Positions 36,900 to 45,241 of a stretch of 64,000 bases of DNA are shown here, in pieces; position 1 is the stretch's first letter; each line of letters begins with the position of its first letter. The DNA is taken from positions 3,224,001-3,288,000 of the forward strand of contig CP121313.1 of assembly GCA_043513815.1 (NCBI GenBank), written 5' to 3'. Source of the DNA: JANQIO01 sp043513815 (GTDB lineage Bacteria > Pseudomonadota > Gammaproteobacteria > Pseudomonadales > Halieaceae). The position numbers and the translations under genes are program-made. The notes under the pieces were generated by a model. It saw only the letters and a program-made list of their open reading frames with translations. It ran no database searches and had not been told where the DNA came from.

Positions 36900-37913
36900 T
36901 CACTTGTACTCGATCAAAGTGTGAGTACCACGCTTCAATCTGATGGACCAATACTCCAACAAACCCTGCAGCTCCGCATACTTTGCGAGATACACTAGCG
37001 AGGCATAAGCCATCGCTTTGCTTGTGGGTTCACCTCTACTCCGTTCCCGGATCGCACACCGGACGACCATACCCAACTGCAGTAACACGAGCGGCACCAG
37101 CGCGTACGGATACACAATAAAACATCCGAGGAGCAATGCCGGGAATAGCGCAGCCCATACAAGAATACTGATGATCTTCTGTTGGAAGGTCCTTCCTTCA
37201 GGTGTCTGGTGGAGAGAGCGCAAGTTGGCCCATGCATGACCGCCTCTCCGAACACGCTTGTACCACTGCGAGAAGCTCAGGATGTTTGCGTCGTGCATGC
37301 TCATCATGGCATCAACTCTCAGGGTGCTGTATCCCAGGTACTTTGCCCTGAGACAGAAATCAAAATCCTCCCCTGCAATGAGTTCCGAGCGGAAGCCACC
37401 CAGGTCGCGATACAGCTGCACCTTCACCAACATATCACCTGGCACGCCTAACACCTCACCAGGCTCGGTGTTCCACTCCTTGTCCATCAGGTAGTTATAG
37501 ATCGAAGCGTGTGGGTATAGCTCAGACCGACGCCCGCTCACGATACCCACATCATCCGCGGATAAAGCCGATAACCCGGCCTCAATCCAATCTCTCAACA
37601 ACTCGCAGTCTCCATCCAGAAACTGGATGTACTCCAGATCGGGGTACTTTGAGATGAGGAAATCGGCACCGGCATTCCGCCCTCGAGCGGCGGTGAAGGG
37701 GGTCTTTTGATCCAATTGCACGACCGGTATGCCCAGGCTCTGAGCAAACTCTACACTCGCGTCCGTCGAACCGGAGTCTACATAAACGACGGGGCTGTCA
37801 GGATGAAGAGACTTGATCGCTTTCAAGCAGGTTCGAAGACGCTCGCCCTCATTGCGCCCAATGGCAACAAAGCCAATAGTCCGTGTCGCTTCAATTCTCC
37901 GTTTCGTGTCCAA
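36900..37913 (-). CDS. Family 2 glycosyltransferase with C-terminal membrane segment
   Basis: The product is 337 residues, starting at a TTG (37913) with GGGAAG upstream; no better start precedes the domain. TIGFVAIGRNEGERLRTCL, VVYVDSGSTDASVEFA, GRNAGADFL and IQFLDGDCELL (DxD-type metal site) are GT2 (GT-A fold) motifs, and ELIAGEDFDFCLRAK is the ED motif of the acceptor side. Residues ~250-285 are hydrophobic. It lies downstream of the SGNH gene of the NRPS/PKS operon after 84 bp and may be co-transcribed with it. Confidence 0.85.
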   Translation of the reverse strand: MDTKRRIEATRTIGFVAIGRNEGERLRTCLKAIKSLHPDSPVVYVDSGSTDASVEFAQSLGIPVVQLDQKTPFTAARGRNAGADFLISKYPDLEYIQFLDGDCELLRDWIEAGLSALSADDVGIVSGRRSELYPHASIYNYLMDKEWNTEPGEVLGVPGDMLVKVQLYRDLGGFRSELIAGEDFDFCLRAKYLGYSTLRVDAMMSMHDANILSFSQWYKRVRRGGHAWANLRSLHQTPEGRTFQQKIISILVWAALFPALLLGCFIVYPYALVPLVLLQLGMVVRCAIRERSRGEPTSKAMAYASLVYLAKYAELQGLLEYWSIRLKRGTHTLIEYK

Positions 37914-37996
37914 AATGGTTGCTTCCCGTTGCGTCCAGCAAACAAAATGTTGTCAAAAGCAGCATGAACGTGCCAACCGCAGCTGCACCAGGCGGC

Positions 37997-38926
37997 TTAT
38001 GAAGCCACCGATTTGGCTGAAACCCCCGTCCTTGGGATCGACGTGACGACGTCCCAAACCATCGACTGGATCGCCCTCGCGGCACCACTTGAAAAACTGT
38101 CAGCCGGGCTGCCGTCAGCTCGGTTCAGCTCATGAGGCAGGCCGACGGGTGATCGGTGGTACAACACCGCGTAATGGGTGAGAGCGACCACGTATAGCCC
38201 CAGATCGTTAACATGGATGGTATCGAGTTCGCCATTGTCCTTGCGAAGGAACAGGTCATCTCGCGAGTCTATCCCCTCAATTTCACCGGACTCGGCTGCC
38301 CGCGCCACGGCTCCAAGAACCTGGCCGCCCGGGATGAGGTAAACAGGCCGCTCAGGGTTTCTCCGCGTATCCGGCCCCAGAACTTTCCGCACCCAAAGCG
38401 CCTCGAGGTCGTTGTCAATTCGCTCCAACCATCCGGGCTCTGTATCGAGGTTGTGCCAGGTTTCATAGAGGTACACGACCGTCGTTTCCGATGCACCTCG
38501 AGCCGCGTCGGCCCACAACTGCGCATACCTGGGTGAGTCAAAGAACTTGATCGCGTCCTTTAGCTCAACCATCTCGGTCAGAACCACCGCATCGTACTCA
38601 CCAGAGGACACAGCCTCTCGCGCGTCGCGAAAGTTAGGCGGGCGGTTATCATCGAAGCCCGCAATGTCCACATCGGGTTCCCAGTGAGCCTTCAGGGTCG
38701 TTCCCCAGCCCAATTGATTGTTCCAGCTGTGCCCCTGACCAACCATCTGGGCCAGCATTGAAGGCATATCATGGCCAACCAGAGAGTGACCCAGATGATA
38801 GACTTTCAAGGGACCTTCGGGCGCGGGAAGTGGCGGCGCGACAAAAGGCTCTCGCCTCTCCAGGCTGAAGTAGAACCAGAAGCCTCCGGCCAGAGCGAGG
38901 GCCAGCATCGGCAGCAACCACTTCAT
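37997..38926 (-). CDS. Membrane-anchored SGNH-type hydrolase/acyltransferase of the GHSL group
   Basis: The product is 309 residues with an N-terminal membrane anchor (MKWLLPMLALALAGGFWFYF). LKVYHLGHSLVGHDMP carries the candidate Ser nucleophile, and LDTIHVNDLGLYVVALTHY the Asp-x-x-His block. It is related to the proteins at 57112 and 32596. The start overlaps the PPTase stop by ATGA, so it is the last gene of the NRPS/PKS operon. Exposed to the periplasm, it could transfer or remove the acyl group made by that assembly line; this is inference. There is no known substrate. Confidence 0.7.
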   Translation of the reverse strand: MKWLLPMLALALAGGFWFYFSLERREPFVAPPLPAPEGPLKVYHLGHSLVGHDMPSMLAQMVGQGHSWNNQLGWGTTLKAHWEPDVDIAGFDDNRPPNFRDAREAVSSGEYDAVVLTEMVELKDAIKFFDSPRYAQLWADAARGASETTVVYLYETWHNLDTEPGWLERIDNDLEALWVRKVLGPDTRRNPERPVYLIPGGQVLGAVARAAESGEIEGIDSRDDLFLRKDNGELDTIHVNDLGLYVVALTHYAVLYHRSPVGLPHELNRADGSPADSFSSGAARAIQSMVWDVVTSIPRTGVSAKSVAS

Positions 38927-39618
38927 GGAAGCGGCTCCGCTCGAACTTCAGCTGCGGCCATAATCAGTCCAAACTCTATCGAGAAACGGCCTGAAATGAC
39001 CGTGCCTTGCGTCAAGGGGCCCTGATCTTCGGTGAGCACAGCTTCAAAGCTGCCTGCTTCCTCATTGACCCTGATCTCCAGACCGTCAAAACCAAACAAC
39101 TGCCCTGTGAGGCTGTACTGGCATTTGTAGGCAGCCTCTTTAGCGCAGAAAATGAGTTTCGCCATCAGCCCGGATTCCGCCTGGTTCTCTAACCAGCGGC
39201 TCTCTGATTCACTGCAAACAGTATCGAGCAGCTCATCTTCGAGTGGTACTGCATGCTCCACATCCAGACCTATAGCCAGAATACCCTCCGCGACTCTGCC
39301 GACTGCTGCGAACGCGTAAACGTCTGTATGCGTAATGGAACCTACCAGACCTTGCGGCCAGATCGGGGCGCGATCCGGCCCGCAAAGTACAGGCCCAGGT
39401 TCCACACCCAGTTCCGCCATTGCGCGGTGCGCAGCAACACGCCCTGCTGCAAACTCTCGACGACGCCTGGAGACGGCGCGCGCGGACAAACAGTCGCGCT
39501 CGGCCGGAAACAGGTCAGAACCTCTCTGTGCGACGCTGACCTGCGCCAGTGCAATCCCACCACTCAACAAACCCTCTGCTGGCGGGCGTTGCTTCAACAC
39601 GCAGGCCGCGACGGTCAT
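38923..39618 (-). CDS. 4'-phosphopantetheinyl transferase (Sfp/EntD type)
   Basis: The product is 231 residues. VGSITHTDVYAFAAVG, IGLDVEHAVPL and IFCAKEAAYKCQY are the three PPTase motifs (metal-binding Asp/Glu and the KEA-x-x-K). It moves phosphopantetheine from CoA to the Ser of carrier domains and so activates the ACP of the PKS and PCP of the NRPS. It overlaps the NRPS stop and the SGNH start by ATGA. Having its own PPTase makes the assembly line self-sufficient. Confidence 0.92.
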   Translation of the reverse strand: MTVAACVLKQRPPAEGLLSGGIALAQVSVAQRGSDLFPAERDCLSARAVSRRRREFAAGRVAAHRAMAELGVEPGPVLCGPDRAPIWPQGLVGSITHTDVYAFAAVGRVAEGILAIGLDVEHAVPLEDELLDTVCSESESRWLENQAESGLMAKLIFCAKEAAYKCQYSLTGQLFGFDGLEIRVNEEAGSFEAVLTEDQGPLTQGTVISGRFSIEFGLIMAAAEVRAEPLP

Positions 39619-42600
39619 CCGGATGACTCGATGGGCGCCTTGCGCTTGGACCGCATAGCTCGGCGCCGGGACATCGTTTCCGAGCGCGCCGCGGTAGTTG
39701 CTTCATCCTCGACTTCCGGCTCCCCGGCAGCACCACCGCCACTGAGGGCGTCAATGTGCTCCGCCAGGTCTGCCAACTGAGGAAAGCGGAAAATGTCGGT
39801 GATCGATAGCCTGGGCAGAGCCAGCGTTTCGCGAATCTCGCGGTGCGCCTGTACTGCCAGCAGCGAGTGCCCCCCCAGCTCGAAGAAATTGTCCCTTGCG
39901 CCGATACCAGAGACTCCCAGAATCCGTCCCCAGATTTCGGCGATACAGGCCTGCGCGCCCTCTGCGGGGGGCTCATCGGAGGAGGCTTCCCGCCGCACTG
40001 GGCCTGGCTCTGGCAGAGCTTTACGATCAATCTTCTTGTTGGGTGTGAGCGGGAACACATCCATGCTGACTATGTGCGCCGGCACCATAACCTCTGCCAG
40101 GCTGCTCGACAGGTGATGTTTCAGGGCCTCTTCGGCAACAGGCTGACTGCTGGTGATGTAACCTACCAGCCGCTCCCCTTCGCCGATGGTTCTCGGCATG
40201 ACCACCGCGCCAGTAACGCCCGGGTAATCGGCCATGGCCGCCTCAATTTCACCCAGTTCAATGCGATGGCCACGAATCTTGACCTGGTGGTCGGTGCGAC
40301 CCAGGAAATCCAGGCGGCCATCCGCCCGCCAGCGCACCAGGTCACCCGTTCGATACATCTGGCCTCGACCTGTGAACGTATCGGCGGGGAAACGCTCCGC
40401 ATTGAGTTCGTCGCGTTGCCAGTACCCCGCGGTAACGCCTTCACCCCCGATGTACAACTCACCTGGCACACCGACTGGAACAGTCTCACCACTGGAATCC
40501 AGCACATAGACCTGGGTATTCGCGATGGGCGTGCCAATATCAGCCACCCCGGGTGGAACTTCATCAAGGGTCTGCACCGTTGACCAGATGGTGGTTTCCG
40601 TCGGGCCGTACATATTGTGCAGTGAGGCCTGCGTGGCAGCCTTCAGCGATGCCACCAGATCCCCAGGCAGCGCTTCACCACCCACCAACAGGTACTGCAG
40701 GCGACCGATGGCCGAGTGCGCCTCGTCATTCATGGCAATCATGCGCGCCATGGAGGGTGTGCACTGCATGTGGGTCACGTTATGGCGAATCATCTGCGCA
40801 GCCAGTGAAAAATCTTCGTCGGCCAATTGCGCCGGAGCATTCGATAAACGCAGCACTTCTGCCAGGGGCTCCAGCGCCTTCATGACAAGAGCCGGGTCAA
40901 TGCCATAATCGATCAGGCAGGCAATCTCGTCGACGCCAATGCGCTTGAGTTGCTCTGTGCGCGCGACACCATCTGCAATGGTGCCAAACAGACCGGAATC
41001 TTCGAAATAGCGCTCAAAAGCAAACTCGAGGATCGCGTCCATGTCTTCTTCATCTAGCGAACCCAGATCCAGTTGCATCGGGTTGTCTACGCCCTTCGGT
41101 TTCTTGAAGGCGGGAAACGCCCAGGCATACTGCTTGATCAACCCCGCGGCCGAGCGCAAGTAGTCCTTCATGGGCTCGCGGGCGACCTGGCGCGCTTCTT
41201 CCTTGCTGTCGGCGAGATAGGTGTGCAGCATCAGGGTGACGGTGAAGTCCGCGGGATCATGTCCGGCCTCACGCAGCGCTTCGTGGTAGATGCTGATTTT
41301 ATCAGCCACCTCATCAATGCTTTGACCCAGCAGGTGTGTCAGCACGTTAGCGCCGATAGAGCCCGCCTCACGCCAGGTCTCGGGGTTCCCTGCAGTCGTC
41401 ACCCACACAGCCAATTCCTTCGATACCGGCCGGGGCTGCGTTACAACGGCGAATTCTCCGCCGTCCTTGCGTGGGAACGCTACCTCTTCACCACGCCAGA
41501 GTTTGCGCACGGTCTCAAGCGCCTCAAACATCGCGGGCTTGTTTTGTGGCGGCGTGTTTTCAGGCCTGAGGATGAAGTCATCTGGCTGCCAGCCCGAGGC
41601 GAAGCCAATGCCGGCACGTCCCGCGGTCAGGTTGTCGATCACAGCCCAGTCTTCGGCAATCCGCGCCGGGTGATGCAGTGGGGCCACGCAGCTACCAGCC
41701 CGAACGCTCAGGTTTTTCGTGACTGCGGCAACCGCGGCGCCAGTGACTGACGGGTTTGGATAGGGCCCGCCAAAGGCATGAAAATGCCGCTCTGGCGTCC
41801 AAAGCGCGTTGAAGCCATGGGCGTCGGCAAACTTTGCCCCTTCCAGCAGCAACTCGTATTTCTTGGGTCCGGGTCCGTCGTCGTTACCCCAGTAAAAAAG
41901 ATTAAAGTCCATTCGCCGATTAGAAATCGCAATCGGACCGTTGGAGAGCTGCAGTCGGCTCTCGTCGCTGGAGAGCACGAGCTTGAGACCCCTGGACAAG
42001 GTCCAGAACAGTTCTAAAACCGAGATATCAAAGGACAGGCTGGTCACTGCCAGCCAACTATCACCTGCCTGGCAGGGAATACGCTGATCCATGCCGGTGA
42101 AAAAGTTGGAGACATTGTGATGACGCACCATCACGCCTTTCGGGAGACCCGTTGAGCCAGAGGTGTAGATCATGTACGCGAGATCCTGGCCGTCAGCACC
42201 GCCATCCACCCTGGGCGGTTTGGCTTCTGTCAACGTGACCTCATCGATATTGAGCACAGCGGCCTCGGCTGGCGGTAAGCTGCCTTGCAGCGCCTGTTGC
42301 GTAACAATCACCTGGGTACCGCTGTCTTTGACGTAGTGGGCGATACGGTCAGCCGGGTATGCGGGATCCAGGGGCACATAAGCAGCGCCTGCCTTGAGGA
42401 TTGCCAGGGCGCCAATGACGAGTTCCGGTGAGCGCGCAACGTACAGACCCACGTAGTGACCGCGAGTCACACCCAGTTCCTGTAAACGGGCGGCAACCGT
42501 GTTTGCACGGGCATCCAGAGCGGCGTAGCTGAAACTCTGTCCCTCAAACACCAACGCCGTCGCGTCGGGGGTACGCGTCACCTGCTCCTCAAAGCCACCA

Positions 42601-44219
42601 TGCACGGTGGTATCCACCGGGTACTCGACCGCCGTCTGGTTCCAATCATTCAGCAGCATGCGCTTCTCGGATTCAGGCAGAATCGCCACATCCGCAACCG
42701 TCTGTTGCTCGTCGACCTGCTGGTCTCTCTCAGCCAGAGTCGATAGCGCGAGCTGCAGTCGCTCCAGCAGCAGCCGTGTCGTGAAATCGTCAAACATGTC
42801 TGCATCGCAATGCATCACCAGGGACCCTGCACCAAGGCTCACGGTGATCGCGCACCCCTGGATGGGCGAGTCCGTTCCCAGCGCAAGACCGATCGCCGGC
42901 TTGCCCTGGCTGAACAATTCCGGTGCACGTGCGACCAGGTCCGCTGCAAAGCTACCCAGGTCTCGAGCGCTCTCCAACTCAGCATTCACTCGTTTCACGA
43001 GACTCTGCAGTGTCTCGTCACGGCGGGCCTGCAAAGGCATCCAGGACTCCACGTAACCAGGCATCGCCTGCGCCAGACTGTCTGGGGTGACGACCGCGAA
43101 ATCGGCGTGCTCCTCACCGCTGCAAAGCAGGCCCCAGGAGAGCACAGCGGCTACCTGCTCTGCCTCCGACAATGCGCCGGGGGATGCAACGTCCGTATGG
43201 GTGAACTCCCCGGAAGAGTTTCCAATGGCCAGCGGGACGGCCACGGGTTGCATGGCGCCCAGCTTGGCGCGCCAGTAGTTCTCTCCCTTCTGAGTCTCGC
43301 GCAGCGCACTGGTGATGGATTCTGCCGCCTCCTGGGAAAGCTCAGGCAGATGCTGGCCCACAGAAAAGCAACTCGCCGCATCCACCGGCATGCCCTGCAT
43401 GCAGGTCAGGCCTGTAAAACACACCGCACGATCCGCGACGGCTATAGTCACCGCGTCGCCATCCACTGTCAGGACGCTGCCGGGCTCTCCCTGACCATCA
43501 ACAATCTCCGCGTTCACCACGCGCACGACGCTTTCCCCTGTGTCGATCCGCGGGCAGCACAAAGGATTCCAGTAGGTGCCTGTATCCAGCCCACGGACCA
43601 GACGGGCAATCTCGATGGCAGGCCTGTCGAAGTCGATCCGCGCGCCAGCACGAGGGCGGTCTGCTTTGGCGAAATACTTGCGTTGGGTCAGGTCCTGCGG
43701 TGCTCGGCGCAGTTCTCCGCTCTCCACCTGGGACACCACATCCTGGAAGGAATCCATCGCTGCGCCATAGCACTTGGCATTCAGGCTGAAAGCGGTGTCA
43801 TCGTCGGCAATATCGAACACTCTTTGGGTAAGAACGTCGCCCTCATCAACCCCCCCTTCCATGACGTGCCAGGTAATACCGTACTCCCTGGCTCCCTCCA
43901 TGATCGCCCAGTTCGGGGTATTCAAGCCGGCGTACCACGGCAGCGGGCCATCATGAAAGTTGACGGCACCTTTCTTTGCCTTCGCCAACACGGCGTCGGG
44001 AATCATGCTCAGGTTGGCAATCGAGAACAGCCAGTCAAAAGTCGCGTCGACTTCAGACGCCCTGGCGCAGGTTTGAATGCCCGCTGCCTTGGCCCATTCA
44101 ATGATCTCCACGTCCTGTGACACGACTGCCTGTATCGTATGTCCGCGTTGCAGCAGGACTTCTGCACAAGCTATCAGAAGGGATTCCTTACCGATGAGGA
44201 TACATGTGAAAGGGTTCAT
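39615..44219 (-). CDS. NRPS: formyltransferase - degenerate C - A (interrupted by luciferase-like monooxygenase) - PCP
   Basis: I chose the ATG at 44219, which overlaps the upstream GT stop as ATGA (1534 residues); a longer frame begins at 44246 and the following positions use that longer numbering. Residues ~11-300: formyltransferase with VNFHDGPLPWYAG and GGVDEGDVL (Asn/His/Asp set). ~320-505: tail half of a condensation-like domain without HHxxxDG. ~525-765: A domain to motif A4 (YMIYTSGSTGLPKG, SFDISVLEL). ~778-1125: an inserted FMN-dependent luciferase-like monooxygenase of the MupA/Atu3671 kind (FNLFYWGND, TPERHFHAFGGPYPNP). ~1150-1410: rest of the A domain (MYGPTETTIWS, YRTGDLVRW, NKKIDRKAL). 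PCP Ser1461 (ELGGHSLLAV). By alignment to GrsA the pocket reads D-I-L-Q-L-G-M-I-W-K, one change from the glycine code. A basic tail ends the protein. Confidence 0.9.
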   Translation of the reverse strand: MNPFTCILIGKESLLIACAEVLLQRGHTIQAVVSQDVEIIEWAKAAGIQTCARASEVDATFDWLFSIANLSMIPDAVLAKAKKGAVNFHDGPLPWYAGLNTPNWAIMEGAREYGITWHVMEGGVDEGDVLTQRVFDIADDDTAFSLNAKCYGAAMDSFQDVVSQVESGELRRAPQDLTQRKYFAKADRPRAGARIDFDRPAIEIARLVRGLDTGTYWNPLCCPRIDTGESVVRVVNAEIVDGQGEPGSVLTVDGDAVTIAVADRAVCFTGLTCMQGMPVDAASCFSVGQHLPELSQEAAESITSALRETQKGENYWRAKLGAMQPVAVPLAIGNSSGEFTHTDVASPGALSEAEQVAAVLSWGLLCSGEEHADFAVVTPDSLAQAMPGYVESWMPLQARRDETLQSLVKRVNAELESARDLGSFAADLVARAPELFSQGKPAIGLALGTDSPIQGCAITVSLGAGSLVMHCDADMFDDFTTRLLLERLQLALSTLAERDQQVDEQQTVADVAILPESEKRMLLNDWNQTAVEYPVDTTVHGGFEEQVTRTPDATALVFEGQSFSYAALDARANTVAARLQELGVTRGHYVGLYVARSPELVIGALAILKAGAAYVPLDPAYPADRIAHYVKDSGTQVIVTQQALQGSLPPAEAAVLNIDEVTLTEAKPPRVDGGADGQDLAYMIYTSGSTGLPKGVMVRHHNVSNFFTGMDQRIPCQAGDSWLAVTSLSFDISVLELFWTLSRGLKLVLSSDESRLQLSNGPIAISNRRMDFNLFYWGNDDGPGPKKYELLLEGAKFADAHGFNALWTPERHFHAFGGPYPNPSVTGAAVAAVTKNLSVRAGSCVAPLHHPARIAEDWAVIDNLTAGRAGIGFASGWQPDDFILRPENTPPQNKPAMFEALETVRKLWRGEEVAFPRKDGGEFAVVTQPRPVSKELAVWVTTAGNPETWREAGSIGANVLTHLLGQSIDEVADKISIYHEALREAGHDPADFTVTLMLHTYLADSKEEARQVAREPMKDYLRSAAGLIKQYAWAFPAFKKPKGVDNPMQLDLGSLDEEDMDAILEFAFERYFEDSGLFGTIADGVARTEQLKRIGVDEIACLIDYGIDPALVMKALEPLAEVLRLSNAPAQLADEDFSLAAQMIRHNVTHMQCTPSMARMIAMNDEAHSAIGRLQYLLVGGEALPGDLVASLKAATQASLHNMYGPTETTIWSTVQTLDEVPPGVADIGTPIANTQVYVLDSSGETVPVGVPGELYIGGEGVTAGYWQRDELNAERFPADTFTGRGQMYRTGDLVRWRADGRLDFLGRTDHQVKIRGHRIELGEIEAAMADYPGVTGAVVMPRTIGEGERLVGYITSSQPVAEEALKHHLSSSLAEVMVPAHIVSMDVFPLTPNKKIDRKALPEPGPVRREASSDEPPAEGAQACIAEIWGRILGVSGIGARDNFFELGGHSLLAVQAHREIRETLALPRLSITDIFRFPQLADLAEHIDALSGGGAAGEPEVEDEATTAARSETMSRRRAMRSKRKAPIESSG

Positions 44220-45241
44220 TCTGGTTTCTCCGGAGTCGTAGGGCACAAACGCGGCGTATTACCGGCATTGTGACTACGCGAAAACAAGGATGCCAAAGCG
44301 TGCTGGCTGAGGTCACGCAGGAAAAAGTCAGGATTCGCTTTTGGCTTATCGGAAATGGCTCGCCGCACTTCATAGATGAGCGAACCAGCAATGCGACTGA
44401 GAGTGGCAATGCATGCGTAAAACGCACCATGATTCTTGGAAAAGTAATGAAGACGCGAGTCCAGCCAATACTGCGGCGTGCGCGACCAGCGTTTCATACC
44501 GGTAGAGGCCGAGCCTACATGGGCGACCTCGCTGGCGGGCAGGTACCAGGTTTGCCAGCCTGCGCGGATTGCACGCTGGCACAAGTCGGTTTCTTCAAAG
44601 TAGAGAAAGAACGTCTCATCAAAGCCACCAACCGCCTCAATGACCTCACGCCGAATCATCATACTCGCGCCCGCGGTCCAATCGACACGGGTGGGATGCT
44701 CCGGCATGCCCAGGGGCACCACCGCGTTCTTCAGGAATCGCGTGACGATACCTGTCTTTACTGAGCCCTCAAACTCACTGGCAATGCTGGGGAAACGAAA
44801 CGCCGTGACATGCTCTTCGCCATCGACGCCACACACTCTTGAGCCAACCAGGCCCGCTTGTGGGGTTTGGACCAGAAAGTCGCGTAAAAGGGCAATGGTA
44901 TCCGGCCGCACGAACGCGTCGGAGTTCAGCAGGTAGAAGAAATCTGGACGCGTACAATCGGCCAGATGGGCCTTGAGACCGATGTTGCAGCCCGCGCCAA
45001 AACCACCATTCACGCTGGAAGCCACCACACGAAGACGGCCGTCCTCCAGCCAGCCTCGTTCCTGGGCCGCCGCACAGAGGGATTCATAAGAACCGTCATC
45101 GGAGCCGTTATCAACTACCAGGATTTCACCAGCAACCTCATGCATTGCTACGCGAGCGGCCTCAGCGGCCTGCAAGGTCATCTCGGGCGTTCGGAAGTTC
45201 AGAATGATAGCGAGAACCCTGGGTTCAGACGATGAGTTCAT
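44216..45241 (-). CDS. Family 2 glycosyltransferase (rhamnosyltransferase-like) inside the PKS/NRPS operon
   Basis: The product is 341 residues. VLAIILNFRTPEMTLQAAE, ILVVDNGSDDGSYESL, NGGFGAGCNIGL and FFYLLNSDAFVRPDT are GT2 motifs; ETFFLYFEETDLCQRAIRAGW and the preceding GGFDE are typical of WbbL-like rhamnosyltransferases. It shares one base with the PKS stop (TGATG) and overlaps the NRPS start (ATGA). Coupled translation with both megasynthase genes ties sugar transfer directly to the assembly-line product. Confidence 0.87.
   Translation of the reverse strand: MNSSSEPRVLAIILNFRTPEMTLQAAEAARVAMHEVAGEILVVDNGSDDGSYESLCAAAQERGWLEDGRLRVVASSVNGGFGAGCNIGLKAHLADCTRPDFFYLLNSDAFVRPDTIALLRDFLVQTPQAGLVGSRVCGVDGEEHVTAFRFPSIASEFEGSVKTGIVTRFLKNAVVPLGMPEHPTRVDWTAGASMMIRREVIEAVGGFDETFFLYFEETDLCQRAIRAGWQTWYLPASEVAHVGSASTGMKRWSRTPQYWLDSRLHYFSKNHGAFYACIATLSRIAGSLIYEVRRAISDKPKANPDFFLRDLSQHALASLFSRSHNAGNTPRLCPTTPEKPE

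Noticed and set aside
42810..44120. 436-codon plus-strand open frame opposite the NRPS
   Set aside because: It lies fully inside the NRPS on the other strand, has no recognisable domain and reflects GC-rich third positions.
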